A stretch of DNA of 40,239 bases, taken from a virus. The notes below the pieces were generated by a model, which saw only the letters and a program-made list of their open reading frames with translations, was not told the DNA's origin and ran no database searches. Positions within the stretch are counted from its first letter, which is position 1, and the number at the start of each line of letters is the position of its first letter. The stretch lies in IMG/VR virus record IMGVR_UViG_3300048121_001020, positions 1-40,239 of that record. The stretch is one strand, 5' to 3'. The position numbers and the translations under genes are program-made. Positions 1 to 7,177 of this stretch are shown piece by piece.

Positions 1-2
1 AT

Positions 3-101
3 AAAGAAACTTATAGAGCTGATAGAAAAGCGGCTAGGAAAATATACAAGAAAGTTCAACAATCCCTAGAAGAAAGACTAAATGCAGGAGATAACTCTTA
101 A
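3..101 (+). CDS. C-terminal end of an upstream gene (partial, unknown function)
   Basis: The third reading frame is open from the window edge to a TAA at 99-101 and encodes about 32 residues. They are rich in Lys, Arg, Glu and Gln and probably helical, ending LEERLNAGDNS. The gene would overlap the next start codon at 82 by 20 bases. A competing reading is the first frame, which is open to a TAG at 67-69 (about 22 residues, ending KFNNP). Too little is visible to choose with certainty or to assign a function. The third frame is preferred because it is longer and overlaps are common in this region. Confidence 0.45.
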   Translation, partial: KETYRADRKAARKIYKKVQQSLEERLNAGDNS

Positions 102-396
102 GATAGCAGATAACGGTGTAATCAAAAATGTGACGGATGATAACATCAATGCGGCCGGCGAAAAATATGAGTCGGTTATTGTCTATGATTTTGACAAGGG
201 CATTGATGATAAAATTAGTTTTATTAAAGATATCTGTATTGATGTTGGATTAGATTTTGGTAATTCAAAACAATCCAATCAAATAAAGGTGGTGACAGAA
301 TGGGGAACTAATTACAGTCCTTCTTCCATCGAAACAAAACATAAAATCCAAACTCTTAAAGACAAGATTAAAGAGCTGGAGAAAATGATAAAATGA
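82..396 (+). CDS. Small hypothetical protein with C-terminal helix
   Basis: This encodes 104 residues that I do not recognise. The first 80 or so residues are mixed and acidic, with a hydrophobic segment around YESVIVYDFDKG. The last 25 residues (HKIQTLKDKIKELEKMIK) form a clear amphipathic heptad-like helix, suggesting a coiled coil for self-association or partner binding. No signal peptide or membrane segment is seen. The gene ends in an ATGA overlap with the next gene, so the two are probably translated together. It lies just before the baseplate module but has no promoter-like motif of its own here, so it belongs to the upstream transcription unit. A function cannot be given. Confidence 0.75.
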   Translation: MQEITLKIADNGVIKNVTDDNINAAGEKYESVIVYDFDKGIDDKISFIKDICIDVGLDFGNSKQSNQIKVVTEWGTNYSPSSIETKHKIQTLKDKIKELEKMIK

Positions 397-803
397 TAAC
401 AACGACCGAAATTAAAGAAATTACAATAGAATGTGTTTGGTGTAACAGCAGAAAGGAATTTAATAAATTCTGTAGAAACAATCCAGGAGAAACAGTCATA
501 GATTTTTATAGCATTAGAAACAAGCTTGTTAAATCAGATCCCTATGACACTGAACCACATCGTTCCGTAATCGGTCTAGCAATAAGAGATTCTTTCATTA
601 ATGTATTAAATAAGAATGCAGACTTAGAAAAAATCATTTATTTATTTAAAAATTTAGATGTAGAAACAATCGACAACTTTAAGATATTCTTACAAGAAAC
701 AATAGAACCTTCTGCCACCTTACAATTAACTGTTATTAATAGAGATGATTATCCTAAAGACGTTCTTAAAAGATTCGAAAGCGTCAAGATAATCGATCTA
801 TAA
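393..803 (+). CDS. Hypothetical protein, 136 aa
   Basis: This is an unrecognised cytoplasmic-type protein. Near residue 33, TVIDFYSIRNKL looks like a beta-strand followed by a helix. The C-terminal part alternates helix and strand, with a final LQLTVINRDDYP strand-turn and FESVKIID. This layout loosely recalls small alpha/beta nucleotide-binding folds, but no P-loop (GxxxxGK[ST]) is present, so a kinase call is not supported. Two cysteines near the start (CVWCNSRKEFNKFC) form a CxxC followed by a third Cys; whether they bind metal is unknown. It starts in an ATGA overlap with the upstream gene and ends in a TAATG overlap with the downstream one, indicating tight translational coupling. Confidence 0.75.
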   Translation: MITTTEIKEITIECVWCNSRKEFNKFCRNNPGETVIDFYSIRNKLVKSDPYDTEPHRSVIGLAIRDSFINVLNKNADLEKIIYLFKNLDVETIDNFKIFLQETIEPSATLQLTVINRDDYPKDVLKRFESVKIIDL

Positions 804-1393
804 TGATAAGACATAAATTATTTTCAAAGGGTGAAAGAATACATGCCCTTATATCCAACACTAGACATTCTCATATCGTATTTCCCGTTTATGGAATAAT
901 TCATGACGTTAAGTTCGATGAGGATATGCCAAGGTATCAAATAAGAATTACTAAGTTTCATGACAATATAGATTTCTTAAAAAGATATCTCTTCGGTATG
1001 AAGTTTTCAAAAGACTTTAATAATAGAACTACAACATTCGGTCTTTCTAGAAAGAACTATAAATCTATGAAAGACTTTCAGAATCAAATAGATTCTAAAT
1101 GGGAATCTTATATGATCTCAGTTGATTCTGTAATGTGTGTTAAAACCAAGACAGAGGTAATAGATCTATTTAATAATATACAAGATTTCTTAATCGAAAA
1201 GAATTTTAAAGATATATTTGAACTCTCAAGCAGAAGTGTATATTCTTCTGGCAAATATTATTATCAATCCAGGGGAGTATATGCTGCCCATCTCAAGAAG
1301 TTTTTAGGAGATAGAGAACCAAAGACGGATAAATATTATGATAAGCTTTTATATAGACCACAGTCAGACGATCTGGATGACATAGAATTGTGA
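803..1393 (+). CDS. Hypothetical basic protein, 196 aa
   Basis: This 196-residue protein is not recognised. It is rich in Lys, Arg, Phe and Tyr, with segments such as KFHDNIDFLKRYLFGMKFSKDF and SGKYYYQSRGVYAAHLKKFLG, and has an acidic tail (DDLDDIEL). The basic, aromatic character could suit nucleic-acid or protein binding, but no motif supports a specific role. It begins with a TAATG overlap from the preceding gene. Its TGA stop (1391-1393) forms the first bases of the promoter-like GAATATATA element that appears to open the baseplate module. This gene is therefore the last of the upstream unit. Confidence 0.75.
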   Translation: MIRHKLFSKGERIHALISNTRHSHIVFPVYGIIHDVKFDEDMPRYQIRITKFHDNIDFLKRYLFGMKFSKDFNNRTTTFGLSRKNYKSMKDFQNQIDSKWESYMISVDSVMCVKTKTEVIDLFNNIQDFLIEKNFKDIFELSSRSVYSSGKYYYQSRGVYAAHLKKFLGDREPKTDKYYDKLLYRPQSDDLDDIEL

Positions 1394-1400
1394 ATATATA
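1392..1400 (+). promoter_or_regulatory. Promoter-like element GAATATATA, copy 1
   Basis: The sequence GAATATATA lies in the 36-base gap before the gene at 1430, with 29 bases between the motif and the ATG. It overlaps the TGA stop of the preceding gene. It is followed by a segment, CTAGTAAAAAACATAA (1405-1420), that closely matches the one after copy 3. By position and by resemblance to the T4 late promoter (TATAAATA), it is inferred to be a late promoter for the hub module. Confidence 0.55.
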
Positions 1401-1429
1401 AAACCTAGTAAAAAACATAATATTACAAT

Positions 1430-3187
1430 ATGCCATTATTTGGATTGATACCAGCGGGTGCCGCTTCCAGTTTAAAATCATCAGTTTCAGGATTTGGAGA
1501 TAAAGTTGATAATTTCTTCGACTTTTCCAGCCCTGACGGCAAAAGCGTTCCAAAAAACGTGGATCCTCAGAATACAATACTTGGAAGTTTTGATAACCCT
1601 AACGCAAGAAGCAGAGCGCTTTTAGTGGGAGAACCTTTATCTAATGTTAGAAGTGGAGGTAAAGCACAGTATTATACCCAAGAAGCTGATTCCGTAGTTT
1701 ACTATAAAAGAGGTAAAGATGGTAAAGATACTAAAGAAAAAATCACAGACGGTCCTCATGTATATTCTACTTTTAATAAATATAGTCTTGTAAATTATAG
1801 AGGTAGTTTCTTTACACCCGGTGGATCTGCCAAATCTAAAGGAGTAGACTCTATTGAATATAATAAAATAGATGAAAGAACTTTAGACAATCCTACCGTT
1901 TCTAAAATAGTAGAAGTTACTAAAAATAATGCATCTAGTTCAAGTGGATATGGATATATGTATAATTATGCTGACTTTGCAATGTGTAGATATAATGGTA
2001 AAATACCTAATAATTATCTACTGACTTTGAGAAGATTTCCATATCCAGTTCAAGATGATATTATTACGCCGATGGATATTGATAAAGATGGTAAAGTGCG
2101 TGAAACAGATCAGCCCGATATTGCCAGAGCCGTAACGTGGATGAGTGAAGTAACTGGTAACAGTATGTCCTCAATCCTTAATTGGTCACATGGATATAAT
2201 TGGAAAGATGAATCTGCATCAATGCAGACAAAGCAATCTAACAATTCAAGCAGAAGAGGTGCATTTGGACAATTCCTAGATTCTAGTGTAATTGGTACTG
2301 CAGCGGCAAACGCAGCAGGTGGAGTAGACGGTATAACGGCCCAGAGAAGAAAAAACGGAGGAGGTGGATATGATGCCATGTCAACTACATACCCAAACCA
2401 TGTATTTGGACCTGTTAACGTTATTAAAGATGTTTCTTTTAGAGATCAGGGTTTAACGTTTAATCAAGAATTTAAGCTTAAATTTGAATATGAATTAAGA
2501 TCCTTTGGTGGTGCAAACCCTAAAATATTAATGCTAGATCAGCTTGCAAATATAATGGTACTAACTTCCAGTCAGGCTCCTTTCTGGGGAGGATCTGTAA
2601 GATACGTTGGAAACGGATCTGCTGGTAAACCCCTAGGTGATCTTAGTTTAATTAAATCGGGTAACTATAGTGGATTTATTAAAAGTGTTGCGTCTGGTTT
2701 AGGAGACATGTTTAAGGGAGTTGTTAATGACGTAAAGGGATTAGCTAACGGAAAAGATTCTAAATTTTTAAATAATATATTAGGAGGTACTTTAATGAAA
2801 ATGTTTAATTCTCCATCAGGAGGACAAGGTGCGGCTTCTTTATTAACAGGAGACCCTACAGGTGCATGGCACCTCACAGTTGGTAATCCTTTAAATCCTA
2901 TAATGCTTGTCGGTAATTTAACATGTAGAGAAACTAACGTTACATTTGAAGGAGGTATGGGTGTACAGGATTTTCCTGAAAGAATGACAGTAGAAATAAC
3001 TCTTAAACCAGGTAGAGCTAGAGATAAACTGGATATTGAGTCTATGTTTAACATGGGTAGGGGTAGATTCTATTTACAACCTGAAGATGGAGTTGACGTT
3101 AATCAAACGTATATAGAAACTGCGTATGGTGGTAAAGATAAGAGAAAGGCGCTTAACTCTGAATTTAGAAAAATAGCTAACGGATAA
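1430..3187 (+). CDS. Putative baseplate/tail structural protein
   Basis: This 585-residue protein is rich in Gly, Ser and Asn, as is usual for virion proteins, and has no signal peptide. The N-terminal 90 residues appear flexible. Two regions look folded. The first, roughly residues 322-400 (NHVFGPVNVIKDVSFRDQGL, then a strand-rich stretch with PKILMLDQLANIMVLT), recalls large-myovirus virion proteins. The second, roughly 478-575 (GNPLNPIMLVGNLTC through strand-rich sequence to GRGRFYL), has the alternating strands expected of a tube or baseplate beta-sandwich. It opens the unit holding the LysM-like protein and hub, and joins the LysM-like gene by a TAATG overlap. A place in the central baseplate or tube-cap region is inferred from context. 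I cannot match it to one T4 gene product. Confidence 0.7.
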   Translation: MPLFGLIPAGAASSLKSSVSGFGDKVDNFFDFSSPDGKSVPKNVDPQNTILGSFDNPNARSRALLVGEPLSNVRSGGKAQYYTQEADSVVYYKRGKDGKDTKEKITDGPHVYSTFNKYSLVNYRGSFFTPGGSAKSKGVDSIEYNKIDERTLDNPTVSKIVEVTKNNASSSSGYGYMYNYADFAMCRYNGKIPNNYLLTLRRFPYPVQDDIITPMDIDKDGKVRETDQPDIARAVTWMSEVTGNSMSSILNWSHGYNWKDESASMQTKQSNNSSRRGAFGQFLDSSVIGTAAANAAGGVDGITAQRRKNGGGGYDAMSTTYPNHVFGPVNVIKDVSFRDQGLTFNQEFKLKFEYELRSFGGANPKILMLDQLANIMVLTSSQAPFWGGSVRYVGNGSAGKPLGDLSLIKSGNYSGFIKSVASGLGDMFKGVVNDVKGLANGKDSKFLNNILGGTLMKMFNSPSGGQGAASLLTGDPTGAWHLTVGNPLNPIMLVGNLTCRETNVTFEGGMGVQDFPERMTVEITLKPGRARDKLDIESMFNMGRGRFYLQPEDGVDVNQTYIETAYGGKDKRKALNSEFRKIANG

Positions 3188-3660
3188 TGAAACTATATAG
3201 TGTAGATAAAAAGCAAATTGCGGATGGCAAATTAACAATGTCAACTCCTACTTTTATTTTTCTAGAACAAGAAGAGAGTTCAGTACAGGGTATACATATT
3301 GTGGAAAGTGACGAAACATGTAGAATTGATTTAGTTTCATTAAATGAATATGGTACCCATGATCACGCTGATGCTATTTTAAAATTTAATGGTATTTCAA
3401 ATCCATTTTCTATAAAAGAAGGAGATGTTCTTTTTATTCCTAAAAGAGACATAGCTAAAAAGAAATTTAAACTTACTCTTAATAAGAATTATAAAAATCC
3501 AATAAGAGATCAGTTTATAAATACTAAAAGATTACCGGTTAAAGACGCTAATAGAATAGAGTATTTAAGTAAGAAATATAATAAAGAAATTCTACCACCT
3601 AATATTTTACAATCAGGTAAAGAGAATATTGAAGTTACTAACGGAGAAATTAGAATTTAA
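3187..3660 (+). CDS. LysM-like baseplate protein (gpX/gp53-type)
   Basis: This encodes 157 residues. The middle part (about residues 50-90) has the LysM pattern: an early strand, then HADAILKFNGISNPFSIKEG followed by DVLFIPKRD. In LysM this is the helix-Asn-helix-loop-strand segment ending in G-(D/Q)-x-(I/L)-x-I-P. In contractile tails, LysM-bearing small proteins (P2 gpX; LysM-containing gp53 relatives) help join hub and tube or wedge proteins. The C-terminal 60 residues are basic and probably extended. The gene is coupled by a TAATG overlap to the structural gene upstream and is followed after five bases by the hub gene, the same neighbourhood as gpX-gpD in P2-like phages. The LysM recognition is fairly firm; the exact baseplate position is inferred. 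Confidence 0.72.
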   Translation: MKLYSVDKKQIADGKLTMSTPTFIFLEQEESSVQGIHIVESDETCRIDLVSLNEYGTHDHADAILKFNGISNPFSIKEGDVLFIPKRDIAKKKFKLTLNKNYKNPIRDQFINTKRLPVKDANRIEYLSKKYNKEILPPNILQSGKENIEVTNGEIRI

Positions 3661-3665
3661 AAAGG

Positions 3666-5144
3666 ATGCCAATAGATAATCACATTTTAAATGTATTAGA
3701 GCACTCTTTAGAATTAGACGTAATAAAGTTTGATTCACATGAAGAAGAAGAGGGTGCACAGAAGATAAGCCACGAGTATGGCGGTCCCGTACCGATGATA
3801 GTTGTTAATGGTAATTCATTTTCAGACGAATCTATTAAGAAAATGGAAATCGACTGTAGTGTAAGAATTCCAACAATAAGTGTAGTTATCACGGATACGC
3901 AAGGTACGTTTGATGCTGATAATACCCCAAGGGACGGAGATGTTATCTCAGTAAGAATAGCCGCCAGACAGCAAGATACTTTTAAAGATATTAGAATAGA
4001 TTTTGATATAGACGAAATATCAGGTCCTCCTGCTAATGATTTGAAAAGAGCAACAAATGGAGCTAAATATGTTTTTCAAGGAACTATGAAAATACCGACA
4101 ATGCATTCTGAAGGATGTGCATCCTATGAAGGTACTTCTAGAGAACAGATTGAAGAGTTTGCTAAAAATTTAAAATTAGGATTAGCTACAAATATAGATT
4201 CATCCGACGATTCTATGAAAGCTCTTAACGCATGTCAGCCTAACTTAGAATTTTTAAATAATTTAGTAGAACACTCATATATAGGTGAAGATAGTTTTCA
4301 AACATATTGTATAGATCCTTACTATAATTTATGTTTTGTTGACGTTAATGCACTATTAAATTCAGAAGAAGGCTTAGATGAAACTTTCATCAACATGGAC
4401 ATAGACTTTGACGAAGACGGAGAAGAACAAACTTCTAATAAAATAGAATCCCCTAATATATTAACGAACGCATCTTCAATGAATTCAACTAACACGTTTA
4501 TAGAAAGCTATAACCTTGTTAACAATGCAGGTGCTTTAGCTAAGAAAAACGGCTATAAAAGGAAAATGATATATTGGGAAAATGATTCAGTGGGTGTAGT
4601 TGCCCATGAGCTGGAACCTCTTGCAAGTGAAAACATGAAGGATATAGATGAACCTCTAAAGGGCAGAAGAGATGAAGACAGATATACTAAAGAGGTAAAA
4701 TCAAAGTATGTTGGAAGGCTTCCTATTCAATCCGACGATATGCCGAATGTTCATTTAAATTATTCATATTCTGCTATAAGCAATCAGCAAAATCTAGATG
4801 AAATGAATAAAATGAAACTAGAGGTAACTTTAAAAACGTTTAATCCGGGAATACATTTATGGCAGAAAATACCTGTTCAGATTATGAAATCAGGTTTTAC
4901 ACAAATTACTTCACAGCAGGGTATAAATGAAGCTAAAGATGATAAAGGATTTGATACAGATCAGGACGTAGAAGCTGAAAATGTAAATGAATTAAACGTA
5001 GATCAAGTTAAAGATGAATTCTTAACGGGTTACTATGTAATAGGAGGAATTAAATATATCTATAAGCAAAATACTGGTATTATTCAAAAGTTAACTATGC
5101 TAAGAAGAGAGTGGCCTAGTAGAATTAATAATCTAGAAGGATAG
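3666..5144 (+). CDS. Baseplate hub protein (gp27/gpD-like)
   Basis: This encodes 492 residues. The N-terminal half resembles the tail-hub fold (T4 gp27, P2 gpD, Mu gp44): strand-rich VVITDTQGTFDADNTPRDGD followed by VISVRI. Residues about 163-236 then give the typical sequence of a helix ending in LKLGLATNIDSSDD, a NLEFLNNLVEHSY helix, and DSFQTYCIDPYYNLCFVDVN. In related hubs this region describes a peptidase-like subdomain packing against the spike. The C-terminal part carries a conserved-looking FNPGIHLWQKIPVQIM and ends in GYYVIGGIKYIY, then a strand and MLRREW. The LysM gene precedes it and the OB-fold spike lies two genes downstream, as expected. The hub forms the trimeric base on which the spike sits. 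An acidic insert (about 236-262) is unusual. Confidence 0.82.
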   Translation: MPIDNHILNVLEHSLELDVIKFDSHEEEEGAQKISHEYGGPVPMIVVNGNSFSDESIKKMEIDCSVRIPTISVVITDTQGTFDADNTPRDGDVISVRIAARQQDTFKDIRIDFDIDEISGPPANDLKRATNGAKYVFQGTMKIPTMHSEGCASYEGTSREQIEEFAKNLKLGLATNIDSSDDSMKALNACQPNLEFLNNLVEHSYIGEDSFQTYCIDPYYNLCFVDVNALLNSEEGLDETFINMDIDFDEDGEEQTSNKIESPNILTNASSMNSTNTFIESYNLVNNAGALAKKNGYKRKMIYWENDSVGVVAHELEPLASENMKDIDEPLKGRRDEDRYTKEVKSKYVGRLPIQSDDMPNVHLNYSYSAISNQQNLDEMNKMKLEVTLKTFNPGIHLWQKIPVQIMKSGFTQITSQQGINEAKDDKGFDTDQDVEAENVNELNVDQVKDEFLTGYYVIGGIKYIYKQNTGIIQKLTMLRREWPSRINNLEG

Positions 5145-5158
5145 CACTAAACTAATAA

Positions 5159-5167
5159 GAATATATA
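5159..5167 (+). promoter_or_regulatory. Promoter-like element GAATATATA, copy 2
   Basis: GAATATATA followed by C lies in the 27-base gap between the hub gene and the gene at 5172. Only four bases separate it from the ATG. If it works as a late promoter, the transcript would begin at or very near the start codon. The match to the other seven copies is good; the close spacing lowers confidence. Confidence 0.42.
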
Positions 5168-5171
5168 CTAT

Positions 5172-6446
5172 ATGTCAGATTTCAAAAACAAATTAGATTT
5201 TCAAAAAGGTAAATTAGCCCAGTCTCCTTATCAGGATCCTACGTATCTTTCATTCGTTATATTATTTAACGTGTCAGATCACACTAATTCTCCTCTTTTG
5301 TCAGGTGCTGCAGAAGAATTTTATATGAATCATTTAGGAGCTAGTTACAGGGAAGAGACTGATTCTTCTAAAATGGATGGATCTCATAAATCTGAATCTG
5401 ATAAAAATAAGATGGGCGGACTTAGTTCAGGTGGTAATTCTGGAACAGTTAAATTTTATGAAGATAGATTATCAAATCTTGTTAAATTTAAAAAAGCATT
5501 ATTAGATATAAATAGAAATACTCCATGGTTCTTTCAAGGATTACAGGGAGTTGATAGAGCGATTACAGCATTCGATCCTAATAATCCATATTTTGGAGGA
5601 GATGATGCAAAGTTAACATTGAGCTGTTTAGAATCTATTAACCTTAGAGTTTCTGGTCTTATGCACCTTTATAGAAAGGCAGTATTCGATGAGGTTAAAT
5701 GGAATTGGATATTACCTGAGAATTTAAGAAAGTTTTCAATGGTAGTTTATATTACTGAAGTTAGAAAATTTCAGAACATATCTAGAATAGAATTATCTGG
5801 AGTTCCTAAAAGAATAGACTTAGCTGCTATTAAAGGTTTTCCTGGAAATATGAAACCAAGTTTAGGTGTTAATAATGGTAATGAAGGAATTTCGGGAAGT
5901 GCTAGCAGACCTTTCTTTATGTTTAGATTTGGAGAATGTGAATTTTCTTTAAATACTGGTTCAGAAATATTTGGAGAACTTACCAAAAATCCAGGTGAAC
6001 AAGCTCGACAGACTATTGAAATGTCGTATGAAATTATAGACAAGATGGACGCTAGGGTTTTAAATGGAATTGTATCAGACACTATTCCGGGTGGATTATC
6101 ACCTGCCCATGATTCTGAAGATTATAAAGCAGATGGAATACTTGGCCTTCTTGGAGATAAACTTAAAGGAAAACTTAAAGAATTAGGTGAAAGAGGATTA
6201 GATGATCTTAATAGATTAGCAAGAGAAAAGAAAGATGAATTAGTACAAGGTGCAAGAGATGCGGTAAGAGGTAGAGTCCCTAATTTCGAGAACATATATC
6301 AAGATGCTCTAAGTGGAGTTTCAGATGGAGTAGATAATATAGGAGCCAATATTGCTGAAAACGTATTTAATGTAGATACATCTGCAAGTGTAGGAGACGC
6401 TTTAACAAAGGCAGCCGCAGAATCCCTTGGTAATGTAAACGATTAA
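5172..6446 (+). CDS. Tail-tube-fold baseplate protein (candidate tube initiator)
   Basis: This encodes 424 residues. Residues about 175-310 look like the two-sheet tail-tube fold: WNWILPENLRKFSMVVYITE, then FMFRFGECEFSLNTGSEIFG, then a helix with GEQARQTIEMSYEIIDKM and RVLNGIV. This pattern (strands ending in a polar FxECEF turn, then a short helix and the IEMSYE strand) is shared by tube and tube-initiator proteins of large myoviruses. Residues 50-100 form a polar insert with DSS, DKNK and GGNSG. The C-terminal 100 residues are helical and charged (LKGKLKELGERGLDDLNRLA), then Gly/Asp-rich. It sits between hub and spike, where T4-like phages need gp54/gp48-type proteins to cap the hub and start the tube. 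The tube-initiator role is inferred from fold and position. Confidence 0.6.
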   Translation: MSDFKNKLDFQKGKLAQSPYQDPTYLSFVILFNVSDHTNSPLLSGAAEEFYMNHLGASYREETDSSKMDGSHKSESDKNKMGGLSSGGNSGTVKFYEDRLSNLVKFKKALLDINRNTPWFFQGLQGVDRAITAFDPNNPYFGGDDAKLTLSCLESINLRVSGLMHLYRKAVFDEVKWNWILPENLRKFSMVVYITEVRKFQNISRIELSGVPKRIDLAAIKGFPGNMKPSLGVNNGNEGISGSASRPFFMFRFGECEFSLNTGSEIFGELTKNPGEQARQTIEMSYEIIDKMDARVLNGIVSDTIPGGLSPAHDSEDYKADGILGLLGDKLKGKLKELGERGLDDLNRLAREKKDELVQGARDAVRGRVPNFENIYQDALSGVSDGVDNIGANIAENVFNVDTSASVGDALTKAAAESLGNVND

Positions 6447-6449
6447 TAT

Positions 6450-7175
6450 ATGTCAACCGAAAAAGAATTAAATACTGATAATCTCAGAGACACTCATTGG
6501 TTAGGAGAAGTTATCGATAATGTCGATCCTCTTAAAATGGGTAGATGTAAGGTTAAGGTCCTAGGTAAATATGATAATTTACCAGATGATGCTATTCCAT
6601 GGGCAACTCCTATGAATAGAGATGCAATAGGTTCACATCATGTTCCAAGAATAGGAGATATAGTTGCAGCTAGATTTGATAATGGAAATTTATATCATCC
6701 TGAATATTGGTTTCAAATAGAACAAAATCTTGATCTTAAAGAAGATATATTAGATGGAGCGGGTAATGCTGAAAACGTAATCAGCTTAGTGTATGATGCT
6801 GAAAGAAACGTAAGAATTTATCACTCAGAAGAAGATGGTCTTGTAATTACTAGAGGATTTGGCGCAAAAGAAAGACCTATAATTCAAATCGACGAAGTAG
6901 GTGATATTAAAATTTCTACGGACGATAGAATATTCATAGATTCAGGAGACGTATATTTAAGTAATACTGGTGAAAGTGGAGAAGATACTTCAGAACCTGC
7001 CGTAAGAGGTAAATCATTAGAAGCATGGTTAGATGAGTATTTAACTCTTTTTGAAAACCACATTCATCCAACTGGTGTTGGTCCATCTGGAACTGCGGTT
7101 TCATTGCCACCTACTCCATCTGGTGTTGCATCTTTAAAGAGTAAGCATCCAGACTATCAACAGGAAAATAAATAA
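6450..7175 (+). CDS. Baseplate spike, OB-fold (gp5/gpV-like, no lysozyme domain)
   Basis: This encodes 241 residues. Residues 17-91 are a clear phage spike OB-fold: WLGEVIDNVDPLKMGRCKVK, then AIPWATPM, then HHVPRIGDIVAARFDNGN and HPEYWFQI. This is the domain found at the start of T4 gp5, P2 gpV and Mu gp45. Residues 110-172 are short repeated strands, suiting a small trimeric beta-helix. Residues 190-215 contain LDEYLTLFENHIHPTGVGPS, whose H204-x-H206 resembles the HxH iron-binding apex motif of P2 gpV-type spikes. T4 gp5 carries a lysozyme domain between OB-fold and helix; none is present here, so peptidoglycan cleavage must come from elsewhere or not be needed. It follows the tube-like gene after three bases and precedes the gene at 7178 by two. 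Confidence 0.85.
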   Translation: MSTEKELNTDNLRDTHWLGEVIDNVDPLKMGRCKVKVLGKYDNLPDDAIPWATPMNRDAIGSHHVPRIGDIVAARFDNGNLYHPEYWFQIEQNLDLKEDILDGAGNAENVISLVYDAERNVRIYHSEEDGLVITRGFGAKERPIIQIDEVGDIKISTDDRIFIDSGDVYLSNTGESGEDTSEPAVRGKSLEAWLDEYLTLFENHIHPTGVGPSGTAVSLPPTPSGVASLKSKHPDYQQENK

Positions 7176-7177
7176 GA

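Noticed and set aside
393-803. Nucleotide kinase for the 136-residue protein
   Set aside because: Strand-helix layout is suggestive, but no P-loop or other nucleotide-binding motif is present.
1293-1577. Minus-strand open frame spanning the 1394-1429 promoter-like gap
   Set aside because: It runs antisense through two well-supported genes and the promoter-like element, has no recognisable domain, and every real gene in the window is on the plus strand.
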